Source: Caryophanales bacterium UBA3668 (GTDB lineage: Bacteria > Bacillota_I > Bacilli_A > RFN20 > CAG-826). Taken from it: 28,239 nucleotides of DNA. The number at the start of each line of letters is the position of its first letter. Positions within the stretch are counted from its first letter, which is position 1. A program made the translations under genes and the position numbers. The stretch spans positions 1 through 28,239 of the forward strand of contig DFJP01000067.1 of assembly GCA_002373085.1 (NCBI GenBank). The letters are read 5' to 3'. Shown in pieces: positions 7,750 through 15,878 of this stretch. A model generated the notes under the pieces. That model had not been told where the DNA came from and ran no database searches. It saw nothing but the letters and a program-made list of their open reading frames with translations.

Positions 7750-8721
7750 ATGCTCGATAGATTAAAGATAGTTTCATTAACTGCTAACACCGATATGGCA
7801 ATTGAAATTGCTAAAACTCTCGGTGTAGAGGTTCTCCCAACAGAGCTTACTCATTTTGCAGATGGAGAAATCTTATTTACTGGAAAGAAATCATTTAGAG
7901 GAGATAATGTCTACATTATCCAATCTACATGTGCTCCTGTTACTGAAAGATTAATGGAATTATTAATCTGCATTGATGCTTGTAAAAGAGCAAGCGCAAA
8001 AACAATTACATGTGTTATTCCTTATTTCGGTTACGCTAGACAAGATCGTAAAGCAAAACCACGTCAACCAATTACTGCTAAACTTGTAGCGGATATGTTA
8101 ACTGCTGCAGGAGCGGATAGAATTGTCTCAACTGATTTACACGCTTCTCAAATTACTGGCTTCTTCAATATTCCAGTTGATGATGTTTCCCCAATGGTAC
8201 TTTTCTACCGTTATTTCAAAGATTTGAAGATTAAAGATGACATTATCTGTGTCTCTCCAGACCATGGTGGACTTGTTAGAACTAGTAGATTAGCGGAGAA
8301 ATTAAACGCTCCATTAGCGATTATTGATAAACGTCGTCCAAAACCAAACAAAGCAGAGATTCTTTCCATTGTTGGTGATGTCAAAGATAAAGTCTGTATC
8401 ATCGTTGATGATATCGTAGACACTGCTGGAACATTATTAATCGCTGTTGATAAATTAATGGAACTCGGCGCTAAAAGAGTCTATGCAGCGGTAACTCATG
8501 GAGTTTTATCTTTAGACGCAGTTGATAGAATTAATCAATCTCAACTTTATAAGTTGGTGATTACTGATTCTATTCCATTAACAGAATCAAAGAAGTCTGA
8601 CAAGATTGATGTCATCTCCTTAGTTCCATTATTCTCTAGAATTATCACCTCATTAGAAGAAGGCAAATCACTTTCCGATACTCATAAAGAGTTCGTAGAT
8701 GATATGATGAAAGCAAAATAA
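7750..8721 (+). CDS. prs: Ribose-phosphate pyrophosphokinase (PRPP synthetase)
   Basis: This 323-residue cytoplasmic enzyme makes PRPP from ribose 5-phosphate and ATP. Visible landmarks are the N-terminal TNFADGE-like THFADGEILF, YFGYARQDRKAKPRQPI (the conserved ATP-site segment), VSTDLHASQITGFF, and the PRPP-binding loop VDDIVDTAGTL near residues 218-229. The usual VSPDxGG appears as VSPDHGG. The length is typical. It starts 4 bases after upp and is followed 10 bases later by hpt. Having the PRPP source between the two phosphoribosyltransferases that use it is functionally neat; many Bacillota keep prs beside glmU instead. Confidence 0.97.
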   Translation: MLDRLKIVSLTANTDMAIEIAKTLGVEVLPTELTHFADGEILFTGKKSFRGDNVYIIQSTCAPVTERLMELLICIDACKRASAKTITCVIPYFGYARQDRKAKPRQPITAKLVADMLTAAGADRIVSTDLHASQITGFFNIPVDDVSPMVLFYRYFKDLKIKDDIICVSPDHGGLVRTSRLAEKLNAPLAIIDKRRPKPNKAEILSIVGDVKDKVCIIVDDIVDTAGTLLIAVDKLMELGAKRVYAAVTHGVLSLDAVDRINQSQLYKLVITDSIPLTESKKSDKIDVISLVPLFSRIITSLEEGKSLSDTHKEFVDDMMKAK

Positions 8722-8731
8722 GGATAAACTT

Positions 8732-9298
8732 ATGAAAAGGATTATACTAAGCGAACAAGAAATCGAAAAAATCTGTGAGAGAATCGCTCATGAGATTGAT
8801 GAGAAAATCGCCAAAGAAGACAAGATACCTTTATTAGTGGGTGTAATGAAAGGGGCTATGAATTTCATGGTGACTTTAATGAAATACATTAAAAGTCCAA
8901 TTTACACTGACTACATTCGTATCTCTTCATATTATGGAACAACAAGAACCAACAATGTTAGATTAGTGAAAGATGTTTCCTTCGATTGTACTGATCGCGC
9001 GGTTATCATTGTCGAAGATATTGTCGATAGTGGTTACTCAATGAAGTTCTTAACTGAACATATCAAACTTAATGGTGCGAAGAAAATCTACGTTTGTGCG
9101 CTTATTGATAAAGCAGTAGCGCGTGAAGTTCCTGTCCCAGTTGATTTCGTTGGATACACGATGAACGAAAATAGGTTTGTCGCAGGTTTCGGACTCGATT
9201 ATAACGAGTTAGAAAGAAACGTTCCTTATATCTATGAAGTTGATGAAGATGACCTTCATAAACTTGATGATATTTTAAAGAAAGATTCCGCAAAATAA
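8732..9298 (+). CDS. hpt: Hypoxanthine-guanine phosphoribosyltransferase
   Basis: This 188-residue enzyme converts hypoxanthine or guanine with PRPP to IMP or GMP. Diagnostic parts are LLVGVMKGAMNFM near residue 35, the flexible loop RISSYYGTTRTNNVRLVKD, the PRPP-binding motif VIIVEDIVDSGYSM near 91-104 (usual form EDIxDTGxT), and a purine-binding C-terminal half with the conserved GFGLDYNELERNVPYI. It has the length of bacterial Hpt proteins. It lies 10 bases after prs and is the last gene of the salvage operon; AAGGAT provides a weak ribosome-binding site. Confidence 0.96.
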   Translation: MKRIILSEQEIEKICERIAHEIDEKIAKEDKIPLLVGVMKGAMNFMVTLMKYIKSPIYTDYIRISSYYGTTRTNNVRLVKDVSFDCTDRAVIIVEDIVDSGYSMKFLTEHIKLNGAKKIYVCALIDKAVAREVPVPVDFVGYTMNENRFVAGFGLDYNELERNVPYIYEVDEDDLHKLDDILKKDSAK

Positions 9299-9348
9299 CG
9301 GCTTTCTTGCGTGTTAATACGCGTATATACCCTTATAAATTAATAAAT

Positions 9349-9377
9349 AGGTACAGCTAAATGGTTGTACCTTTTTT
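9349..9377 (+). terminator. Terminator of the nucleobase salvage operon
   Basis: AGGTACAGC (9349-9357) pairs with GTTGTACCT (9364-9372) over 9 pairs with one G-U, around a 6-base loop, and is followed by TTTTTT (9372-9377). It closes the uraA-upp-prs-hpt operon. A smaller GCGT/ACGC hairpin lies upstream in the same intergenic region. From here to the promoter at 9457 I see nothing else. Confidence 0.85.
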
Positions 9378-9456
9378 ATGTTAAGCAAGATTAGATTCCT
9401 TAATGCTTTATAAATAATTATAAGTCATGACATTCTAAATTGAGTGATTTTTGTTC

Positions 9457-9485
9457 TTTACAAAATCGATTTAATAATCTACAAT
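9457..9485 (+). promoter_or_regulatory. Sigma-70-type promoter of the secreted-protein genes
   Basis: TTTACA (9457-9462) and TACAAT (9480-9485) are separated by exactly 17 bases, a near-consensus housekeeping promoter. The expected transcription start is near 9492, at the edge of a perfect palindrome that should act as operator. The next start codon is ATG 9552. Confidence 0.75.
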
Positions 9486-9492
9486 ATGAATA

Positions 9493-9510
9493 TAGTAAAA
9501 CGTTTTACTA
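9493..9510 (+). promoter_or_regulatory. LacI-family operator, perfect 18-bp palindrome
   Basis: TAGTAAAACGTTTTACTA is fully self-complementary with a central CG, the hallmark of LacI/GalR-family operators. It begins 8 bases after the -10 box, so a bound repressor would block initiation. A 16/18 match sits in the same relation to the promoter at 12862-12890, and a LacI-family gene lies at 14868, so that regulator is the likely ligand (inference). Confidence 0.75.
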
Positions 9511-9551
9511 AAACGAAAATTGATAAGATTTTTTGCTTTTTTGGAGGACTT

Positions 9552-10664
9552 ATGAAATTAAGAAAGCTTATTCTTCCTGCGTTGTTAACGCTTGGCCTCG
9601 CTGGTGGGCTAGTCTTTTCTCATGAAATGACAAATAATCCAGAAGTTAGAGTATCCGCTATGGCAGATTACACTTGTGATCCTGAAATTGACGTTGGTAT
9701 CAATATCAAATCAAACAGTAATTCTTCCACAACAGATTTCCCAATTGTGTCATTTTATGTGAATCAATTTGATTCAGTTGATGTTTCTGGTGGCGATTAT
9801 TTGGCGTTTAGACTTAGATCAAATAATGCTGCTGGTTCTTATTTTGATGTCATTCCAAACGTTGCTGGAAATGCAAGTAGAGTTCCTATCAATCCTAAAG
9901 TCACTGGAATCAAATGTATTCCAGCTGGTCCAAGCGGAACAGCGTTTGACTATCAAGGAGCTAGACCACAAGATTTGCCATTAAATATGTGGGCTAACGC
10001 AGATATTTGGTTCTGTATTCCAAAAGCACAGTTTTCACGTATTTATTTTGGAAGTGGAATTGATTGGTCTAAAAATCTTGCTGCTGTATATTTCTTATTC
10101 TATGGAACAACAATTGATAAAATCGATTTTGATTTAGGTAATTTATATACTGCAAATATTGATGAAGGCGGTCATCTTGTTAAAGTGAATAGAATTCTTA
10201 ACTGGGCTAACGCAAGCATGTCTACTGGAGTCCATGTTGATGCAAATGGTAATCAAGACACACTTACACTTACAGACAACTTTAGCAGCCTTAAACCAGC
10301 GGTTAAATTCATTCAATCACTTGAAACAGTTAATTCATGTTCAGTTACTCAACAACAATATGAGAATTTATCAACTGAATATAATAAATTAGATGCAGAT
10401 TGCAAAGACTACTTACTTGATGCAATTATTGCTGACTACGCTGATGGCGATACTGGTCACGAAGGTGGCAAATATACTGGATGGACTGCACAAGCTAAAT
10501 GGGAAGAAGTCTCTAAAGCAGCAGGACACCCATTAAATACAATCAGCCCTCTCTTCTTTGATGAGAATAAACAATCTGCAATTACATATATTTGTGTTGT
10601 AACAGGCGTTTTATCTCTTGTCGGAATGTTCTTCTTCATTAGAAGAAAAAAATTAAATAAATAA
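9552..10664 (+). CDS. Secreted membrane-anchored protein with beta-sandwich-like module
   Basis: This 370-residue exported protein has no confident known family. It has a signal peptide (residues 1 to about 36), then a probable beta-sandwich module (about 40-210). A small domain near 250-325 contains GDTGHEGG, and the protein ends with one transmembrane helix (about 341-363) and a basic tail RRKKLNK. The module shares YLAFRLRSNN and AAVYFLFYG...DFDLGNLYT with modules in the proteins at 10718 and 20499. The C-terminal domain is shared with the protein at 10718. A carbohydrate-binding role is a guess from context. The start is ATG 9552 with GGAGGA (9543-9548) upstream; the frame is open further upstream across the promoter and operator, which cannot be coding. 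No LPXTG motif is present. Confidence 0.75.
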   Translation: MKLRKLILPALLTLGLAGGLVFSHEMTNNPEVRVSAMADYTCDPEIDVGINIKSNSNSSTTDFPIVSFYVNQFDSVDVSGGDYLAFRLRSNNAAGSYFDVIPNVAGNASRVPINPKVTGIKCIPAGPSGTAFDYQGARPQDLPLNMWANADIWFCIPKAQFSRIYFGSGIDWSKNLAAVYFLFYGTTIDKIDFDLGNLYTANIDEGGHLVKVNRILNWANASMSTGVHVDANGNQDTLTLTDNFSSLKPAVKFIQSLETVNSCSVTQQQYENLSTEYNKLDADCKDYLLDAIIADYADGDTGHEGGKYTGWTAQAKWEEVSKAAGHPLNTISPLFFDENKQSAITYICVVTGVLSLVGMFFFIRRKKLNK

Positions 10665-10685
10665 TAAGATAATTATTATAAAATA

Positions 10686-10710
10686 AAGGTGTTTTATAAC
10701 ACCTTTTCTT
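10686..10710 (+). terminator. Intrinsic terminator just upstream of the next gene
   Basis: AAGGTGTT (10686-10693) pairs perfectly with AACACCTT (10698-10705) around TTAT and continues TTTTCTT. It ends only 7 bases before ATG 10718, so it limits transcription reaching that gene. I see no separate promoter between 10665 and 10717, so the downstream gene probably depends on read-through. Confidence 0.8.
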
Positions 10711-10717
10711 GTTTAAT

Positions 10718-12847
10718 ATGAATAAAAAACTAGTCTCTACATTACTAATTCCATTATTTGGACTAACAAGTCTAGCTTTAGTTATGCCTAAAGAAAAGAC
10801 AATCAAAGTATCCGCTGATAGTGAAACTGCTACTTTAATGTTTACTCATGGAACTGCTGGAGTGGACAAGTTTTATAATTACTGCCCAAGCATAATGGAA
10901 GAAAGTGATGGAACTAGACATATTTATTACTGCACTAATAAAGTCGCTGGCAACGTTACAGATTATATCGGATATAGAAAAGCCACATTAAATAACGGCG
11001 CTTATACCTATAGCAGTGAATCAATAGTTCTATCTCCAACTAGTGACACTTGGGATTCTAGACATACATGTGATCCAAGTGTCATTAAAGGAGTCTTTAG
11101 TTATAATAGCCATTCTTATTCATATTTAATGGCGTATTTAGGATGTGTCACTAGTGATAATAGTAATAACGAAATAGGTTTAGCGGTTAGTGATACTCCA
11201 ATTGGACCATGGACTAAAGTTGATAGTCTTAATCCGTTTAAACATTTTACTCCATCAAGCGACCCAAACGATTGGGAGTGGGGATATGGCCAGCCATCAA
11301 TGGTCTCTATTGATAAAGCTGGGCAAGTACTATTCACCTATACATCTGGAGATGTTACTGGAACATATATCTACGCTGAAAAATGGAATTTTTCTAATTT
11401 GAATAATCCAGTTCAAACCGCTAATAAGAGTAAGCTCTATACAAATGGCTTAAGAAAACATGATGGCACTGTTGATAGTGTACTCAATAATGCTGATTTT
11501 GCTTATGACGAAGCTAGTGGAAGGATTTACGCAATTAGAGACAATCATCCTAGTGCTGAAATAAATCCCACTGTATCAAAGGAAGCACAAGTCATTTATA
11601 TGGAACCACATTCTAGTGATAGAAGTGTCGGTGGTAACCTTTTTAAATACGGTACCTGGAAAATACTAAAGAATATCTCGATTAATGAAAGTGGATTAGA
11701 AAGAAATCATAACTGTGGTTTAGTTAGAGATGAATATGGACATTTAAATAATCCAACTGAATTAGAAGTGGTTATTACTGATGGAAAAGAAAATAGCAAC
11801 TTCTGGATAGCATTATCAACGTATCGTTTATATTCTTACAAAGTAACTGTTAATTCTACTATTAACGATTATATGTTGGATGTCGGTGCCAATATCACTT
11901 ATAACTACACTGAAGCGTTAGATATTCCTGCTTTTAGGATGATGCCTCAAAGCCAAGACTTTTCTAGCGGTAACGCTATTTCAATAAGAATTAGAAATAA
12001 CACAGGTATTGATACTCCACTTCGTATAAGTTTTAACTGCACAAGTGACTATCGTTATCGTGCATTTAGTAATGGAGACGAATCTAAGAAGTATTATTTA
12101 TTATCCACTGATGGAACTATATCTGAATATCCATATAGAACTTGGGACGGAGATGTTTGGTTAAAACCAAACTTTGATGGCTACTTAGTTATGAAAAAAG
12201 ATGATCAAGTAGCAGACACCAGTTATCCTAACCAAGGAACGTTTACTTGGAGTTCAATTTACGCTGTCTATTTTGCGTTAGAAACACATTATGATGCTTA
12301 CGCAAATTATGACATTGGAGATATCTATACTTGTTCAATTAATCAGAACACAGTTAACTTTGTTAAACCATTATTACAATATGGATTAGTTACTAATGAG
12401 AATACTTCAACTAGTGTAGTGTTAGACTACTTAGGAGAAGGAAGAATTAATATTCATAGAAATAATATTTCCTTTATCGCTGCAGTTGAGCTAGTTGATT
12501 TAGTAGCAAACATCAATTCTTGTAATGTGTCTTCTTCTGATCGCACAACTATCACAAATAAAAAGAGTGTTATAGACAGAAACGGAGTGTTACTTAATTA
12601 TTTCAATTCAGTCTACATCTATGATTACTCTAACGGAGATACATCTCATAGTGGAGGACTTACTAATAGGCTTTTAGCAAGTCAAAAATATAACTACATT
12701 CTAAATGGTCAATTAGCGAATCAATTATTCTCTAATCCAGCTAAGGATAGAAATAACATTTTAATAGTGGTTTTAGTTTCATTTACCACGATTTTAACAG
12801 TCTCATCTGCTCTATTTTTGAAGAGCAAAAAACATAAAAATAATTAA
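10718..12847 (+). CDS. Surface protein with GH43-like propeller, sandwich module and TM anchor
   Basis: This 709-residue protein has a signal peptide (1 to about 34) and a five-bladed GH43-like propeller (about 35-380). A beta-sandwich-like module (about 384-545), a small domain with GDTSHSGG (about 585-660), a transmembrane helix (about 680-702) and a basic tail follow. Blade motifs are YNYCPS (C56), CDPSVIKG (D119), GQPSMVSID, NNADFAYD and RNHNCGL. The propeller matches the lipoproteins at 24187 and 26966. Blade I has Cys where GH43 enzymes have the Asp base, so activity is unproven. It probably acts on or binds a glycan at the cell surface. ATG 10718 is chosen because MNKKLVSTLLIP begins a normal signal peptide; no Shine-Dalgarno is visible, and a terminator stands just before it. 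Confidence 0.75.
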   Translation: MNKKLVSTLLIPLFGLTSLALVMPKEKTIKVSADSETATLMFTHGTAGVDKFYNYCPSIMEESDGTRHIYYCTNKVAGNVTDYIGYRKATLNNGAYTYSSESIVLSPTSDTWDSRHTCDPSVIKGVFSYNSHSYSYLMAYLGCVTSDNSNNEIGLAVSDTPIGPWTKVDSLNPFKHFTPSSDPNDWEWGYGQPSMVSIDKAGQVLFTYTSGDVTGTYIYAEKWNFSNLNNPVQTANKSKLYTNGLRKHDGTVDSVLNNADFAYDEASGRIYAIRDNHPSAEINPTVSKEAQVIYMEPHSSDRSVGGNLFKYGTWKILKNISINESGLERNHNCGLVRDEYGHLNNPTELEVVITDGKENSNFWIALSTYRLYSYKVTVNSTINDYMLDVGANITYNYTEALDIPAFRMMPQSQDFSSGNAISIRIRNNTGIDTPLRISFNCTSDYRYRAFSNGDESKKYYLLSTDGTISEYPYRTWDGDVWLKPNFDGYLVMKKDDQVADTSYPNQGTFTWSSIYAVYFALETHYDAYANYDIGDIYTCSINQNTVNFVKPLLQYGLVTNENTSTSVVLDYLGEGRINIHRNNISFIAAVELVDLVANINSCNVSSSDRTTITNKKSVIDRNGVLLNYFNSVYIYDYSNGDTSHSGGLTNRLLASQKYNYILNGQLANQLFSNPAKDRNNILIVVLVSFTTILTVSSALFLKSKKHKNN

Positions 12848-12861
12848 AAGAAATAAATAGT

Positions 12862-12890
12862 TTGCTTTACGCGAGTAATGTAATTACAAT
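12862..12890 (+). promoter_or_regulatory. Promoter of the transporter and catabolic operon
   Basis: TTGCTT (12862-12867) and TACAAT (12885-12890) are 17 bases apart. The -10 box is identical to that of the promoter at 9457-9485. Transcription should start near 12897, giving a leader of about 28 bases. Downstream gaps are short or absent up to 28168, so this may drive all eleven genes. Confidence 0.7.
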
Positions 12891-12895
12891 ATAGT

Positions 12896-12913
12896 TAGTA
12901 AAACGATTTAGTA
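12896..12913 (+). promoter_or_regulatory. LacI-family operator, second copy
   Basis: TAGTAAAACGATTTAGTA matches the perfect palindrome at 9493-9510 in 16 of 18 bases and keeps the central CG; 7 of 9 base pairs of the palindrome remain. It begins 6 bases after the -10 box. The repressor gene at 14868 would be under this operator, so autoregulation is likely (inference). Confidence 0.7.
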
Positions 12914-12924
12914 GGTATATAATT

Positions 12925-14871
12925 ATGGCCAAACTTTTGCTTCGACATGTTTATAAGATTTACGATAATGGCACAAAAGCTGTCAACGATTTCAACTTGG
13001 AAATTGGAGACGAAGAATTTGTGGTTTTTGTCGGTCCTTCAGGATGTGGAAAATCCACAACTTTAAGAATGATTTCTGGATTAGAAGATATCACCGCTGG
13101 TGACTTCTATATCGACGGACAATTAGCGAACCAATTAGAACCAAAAGACCGTGATATGGCAATGGTGTTCCAAAACTATGCTTTATACCCACATATGTCA
13201 GTCTATGAGAATATGGCCTTTGGATTAAAAATCAGGCATATTCCTAAAGATGAAATTAATCGCCGTGTTCATGAAGCTGCTCAAATCCTTGATATTACTA
13301 ATCAATTAACTAAAAAGCCAAAAGCAATGTCTGGTGGTCAACGTCAAAGAGTGGCTCTTGGTAGAGCAATCGTTAGAAAGCCTAAGGTTTTCTTACTTGA
13401 TGAACCATTATCTAACTTAGACGCGAAACTTCGTTCCTCAATGAGAAGCGAAATTATTAAATTACATAACACATTAAAGACAACCTTTATTTATGTTACC
13501 CATGACCAAGTTGAAGCTATGACTATGGGCAGCAAGATTGTTGTTATGAAAGATGGAGTTATTCAACAAGTTGATTCTCCAATGAACTTATATGATTATC
13601 CAAGTAACGTTTTCGTTGCCGGATTTATTGGCACTCCTCAAATGAATTTCTTCCGTGCTTCCTTAAAGGAAGAGAGTAATGAAATTATCGATCTCACAGT
13701 TGGAGATAAAGTCATTAAATGTCCAAGAAACGTTCTTTCTAAATTAGATTTATTAAATGTTTATAAGAATAAAGAAGTTAAGGTTGGTATTAGACCAGAA
13801 CATCTTTATATCTCTGAGACAAAAGATAATTGCTTAACCGCCACAATCAACATTGTTGAAGCATTAGGCAACGAATGTAACTTAATTGTTGAAACCAAAG
13901 AAGGCATTAGACTTGTTATGCGTGTTTTAAGAAATGACAAGCTCGCAGTTGGACAAGAAATCAATGTCGGATTTGACTTTAGCAAAGTTCATCTCTTTGA
14001 TCTTGATACTGAAAAGACACTTTTACCACGTATCGCTACTGATTTTACTTATCGTGCAGTAGTAAAAGCAGGAAAACTCAATGTTTTAGGTCACGATGTT
14101 AAATTATGTGATTCCTTAAAAGAAGCATTAAAAGATCAAAAGAATGTATATGTAAGAGTGAATAGCAATTCATTCTCTACCGGAAACGAATTCTCCTTGC
14201 CAATTATCAATAAAGAAAAGATTGGTGAGTTATGGCTTAACGAATTAGAAATCAATAACGAGAAGCTATTTATCGTCACTAATGAATACTTCTATGGCGA
14301 CAAATATGAATTCTCTTTAAAACAAGAAGAATTAGAAATTCTTGATAGTGAATTTAAGAAGATTGTTGAACCATTAAAAACTGAAAATATTGTTAATGGA
14401 AAACTTGTTCCAGAAAAGAGAACAATGTCTTTTATAAAGAACACGATGGTTTCTGAAGAAGAAATTCAAAGATTAACTGATGAGGCTACTAAAAAAGGAA
14501 ATCCTGCACCTAAAGTGACATACCGTAAAGTTCGATTATTTGACTATGAATTATTAGGCCAATTATATGAACCAAACGCTGCTGATACGATTAAGGTTTA
14601 TTCCTTATTAGGAAAGAAATTCCACTTACACGATATTAAATTCTCTATTTCAGTTGATGATATTAAACTTGCTGATAGCGGAGTAAGTGGAACCGTAAAT
14701 AAAGTATTAGATTATGGTGCAAATAAATATTACGTCATTGATGTTAATGGCGAAGAAGTCGTTATTAAAAATAACGATGCAACAATTAATGTCGGAGATA
14801 ATGTCTACCTTGAATTAGATGCAAGTAAGATTGGTGTCTTTGATACGAATTTTGAGGTCAAGTTACTATGA
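12925..14871 (+). CDS. Carbohydrate ABC transporter ATPase (MsmX/UgpC type) with extra C-terminal region
   Basis: This 648-residue ATPase should energise the LplB/YtcP-type permeases encoded downstream. It has Walker A GPSGCGKST at 37-45, Q-loop FQNYALYPHMSV, signature MSGGQRQRVALGRA near 135, Walker B FLLDEPLSNLD near 156 and H-loop VTHDQ near 192. A first regulatory TOBE-type region follows (VGIRPEHLYI to FDFSKVHLFD, about 285-370). MsmX/MalK proteins normally stop near 370. This one continues about 275 residues, ending in a second TOBE-like unit (about 586-645, VSGTVNKVLDYG to DASKIGVFD). The function of the extension is unknown. ATG 12925 follows a weak AGTAGGT site. The stop overlaps the LacI-family gene by 4 bases (ATGA). 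Confidence 0.9.
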   Translation: MAKLLLRHVYKIYDNGTKAVNDFNLEIGDEEFVVFVGPSGCGKSTTLRMISGLEDITAGDFYIDGQLANQLEPKDRDMAMVFQNYALYPHMSVYENMAFGLKIRHIPKDEINRRVHEAAQILDITNQLTKKPKAMSGGQRQRVALGRAIVRKPKVFLLDEPLSNLDAKLRSSMRSEIIKLHNTLKTTFIYVTHDQVEAMTMGSKIVVMKDGVIQQVDSPMNLYDYPSNVFVAGFIGTPQMNFFRASLKEESNEIIDLTVGDKVIKCPRNVLSKLDLLNVYKNKEVKVGIRPEHLYISETKDNCLTATINIVEALGNECNLIVETKEGIRLVMRVLRNDKLAVGQEINVGFDFSKVHLFDLDTEKTLLPRIATDFTYRAVVKAGKLNVLGHDVKLCDSLKEALKDQKNVYVRVNSNSFSTGNEFSLPIINKEKIGELWLNELEINNEKLFIVTNEYFYGDKYEFSLKQEELEILDSEFKKIVEPLKTENIVNGKLVPEKRTMSFIKNTMVSEEEIQRLTDEATKKGNPAPKVTYRKVRLFDYELLGQLYEPNAADTIKVYSLLGKKFHLHDIKFSISVDDIKLADSGVSGTVNKVLDYGANKYYVIDVNGEEVVIKNNDATINVGDNVYLELDASKIGVFDTNFEVKLL

Positions 14872-15878
14872 AGCACGTTACTATTAAAGACATTGCAGAA
14901 GCTGCAAATGTATCAATTACCACTGTTAGCTTTGTATTAAATGGTAAAGTCGATAACATATCTCAAGAAACTATCGATACAGTTATGAAAGTCTGTAAGG
15001 ATTTTCATTATGAAAAGAACTACTTTGCCTCTTCCTTAAAATCAAAAGTCACTAAGACTATTGGATTAATCTTGCCTGAGATTAGTGATGCTTATTATTC
15101 TTCTATCGCAGCGACAATGGACAAAGTATTAGAAGAAAGAGGATATACCTTATTAATCGCTAACTCAGAGAACTCTTTTGAAAGAGAACTTGGTTTATAT
15201 AAGCATATGGAAGCACGTCAAGTTGACTACTTAATTATTCTTCCTGCTTCTGTTTCCTTGAAGAAAGAAAACCGCAACAAACTCAAAGAGGCTCTTGAAG
15301 AGATTTCGGTTAAATACGCAATTCTCGATAGAGAGACAAACTTCGGTAACCACATTGAAGTTGTTAACGATGACATGCTCGGTGGATCTTTAGCGACTGA
15401 TTATTTAATTAAGAAGGGTCATAAACGTATTGCATGTATTACTGGACCAAAAGATGTTTCTTCTAGTGATAACAGATTAAAGGGATATATGGAATCTCTC
15501 AAAAAGAGTGGACTTCCTATCGATGAATCACTTATTTACGTTGGTGATTATAGATTCAATACCGCTAGAGAAATCGCGAAAAAAATCGTTCAAAGAAACG
15601 ATGTTGATGCAGTCTTTGCTTTTAACGATGTAAGCGCATACGCCTTATATGACATTTACGCTGAAAACGATAAAAAGATTGGTAGAGACATTTCTATAGT
15701 CGGATTTGACGATAACTCATTCTCTAGTCTTATTTCTCCAGCGTTAACCACCGTTAGACAAGATATCAAAAAGATTTGTGAAACCGCTGTTGATGAATTA
15801 TTAAAGAGCGATAGCAAGAATGGTGTTATTACCATTTCTCCAACATTAGTAGAAAGGAAGAGCGTTTGTGTTAAATAG
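14868..15878 (+). CDS. LacI-family transcriptional regulator
   Basis: This 336-residue DNA-binding repressor has an N-terminal helix-turn-helix reading VTIKDIAEAANVSITTVSFV and a hinge region (FASSLKSKVTKTIGLILPEI). A periplasmic-binding-protein-like effector domain follows, containing YLIKKGHKRIACITGP and DVSIVGFDDN-like ISIVGFDDNSF. All are standard for LacI/GalR proteins. It starts on the ATGA shared with the ATPase stop and ends 11 bases into the following permease gene. Its likely sites are the two palindromes at 9493-9510 and 12896-12913, placing both secreted-protein genes and its own operon under one effector, presumably a sugar from the imported substrate (inference). Confidence 0.95.
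   Translation: MKHVTIKDIAEAANVSITTVSFVLNGKVDNISQETIDTVMKVCKDFHYEKNYFASSLKSKVTKTIGLILPEISDAYYSSIAATMDKVLEERGYTLLIANSENSFERELGLYKHMEARQVDYLIILPASVSLKKENRNKLKEALEEISVKYAILDRETNFGNHIEVVNDDMLGGSLATDYLIKKGHKRIACITGPKDVSSSDNRLKGYMESLKKSGLPIDESLIYVGDYRFNTAREIAKKIVQRNDVDAVFAFNDVSAYALYDIYAENDKKIGRDISIVGFDDNSFSSLISPALTTVRQDIKKICETAVDELLKSDSKNGVITISPTLVERKSVCVK

Noticed and set aside
9444..9551. Upstream extension of the secreted protein to an earlier start
   Set aside because: It would run through the promoter and the perfect operator palindrome, and would put 36 residues before a normal signal peptide.
10576..10664. LPXTG-type sortase signal at the C-terminus of the 9552 protein, and likewise of the 10718 protein
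   Set aside because: A hydrophobic helix and basic tail are present, but no LPXTG or close variant precedes them.
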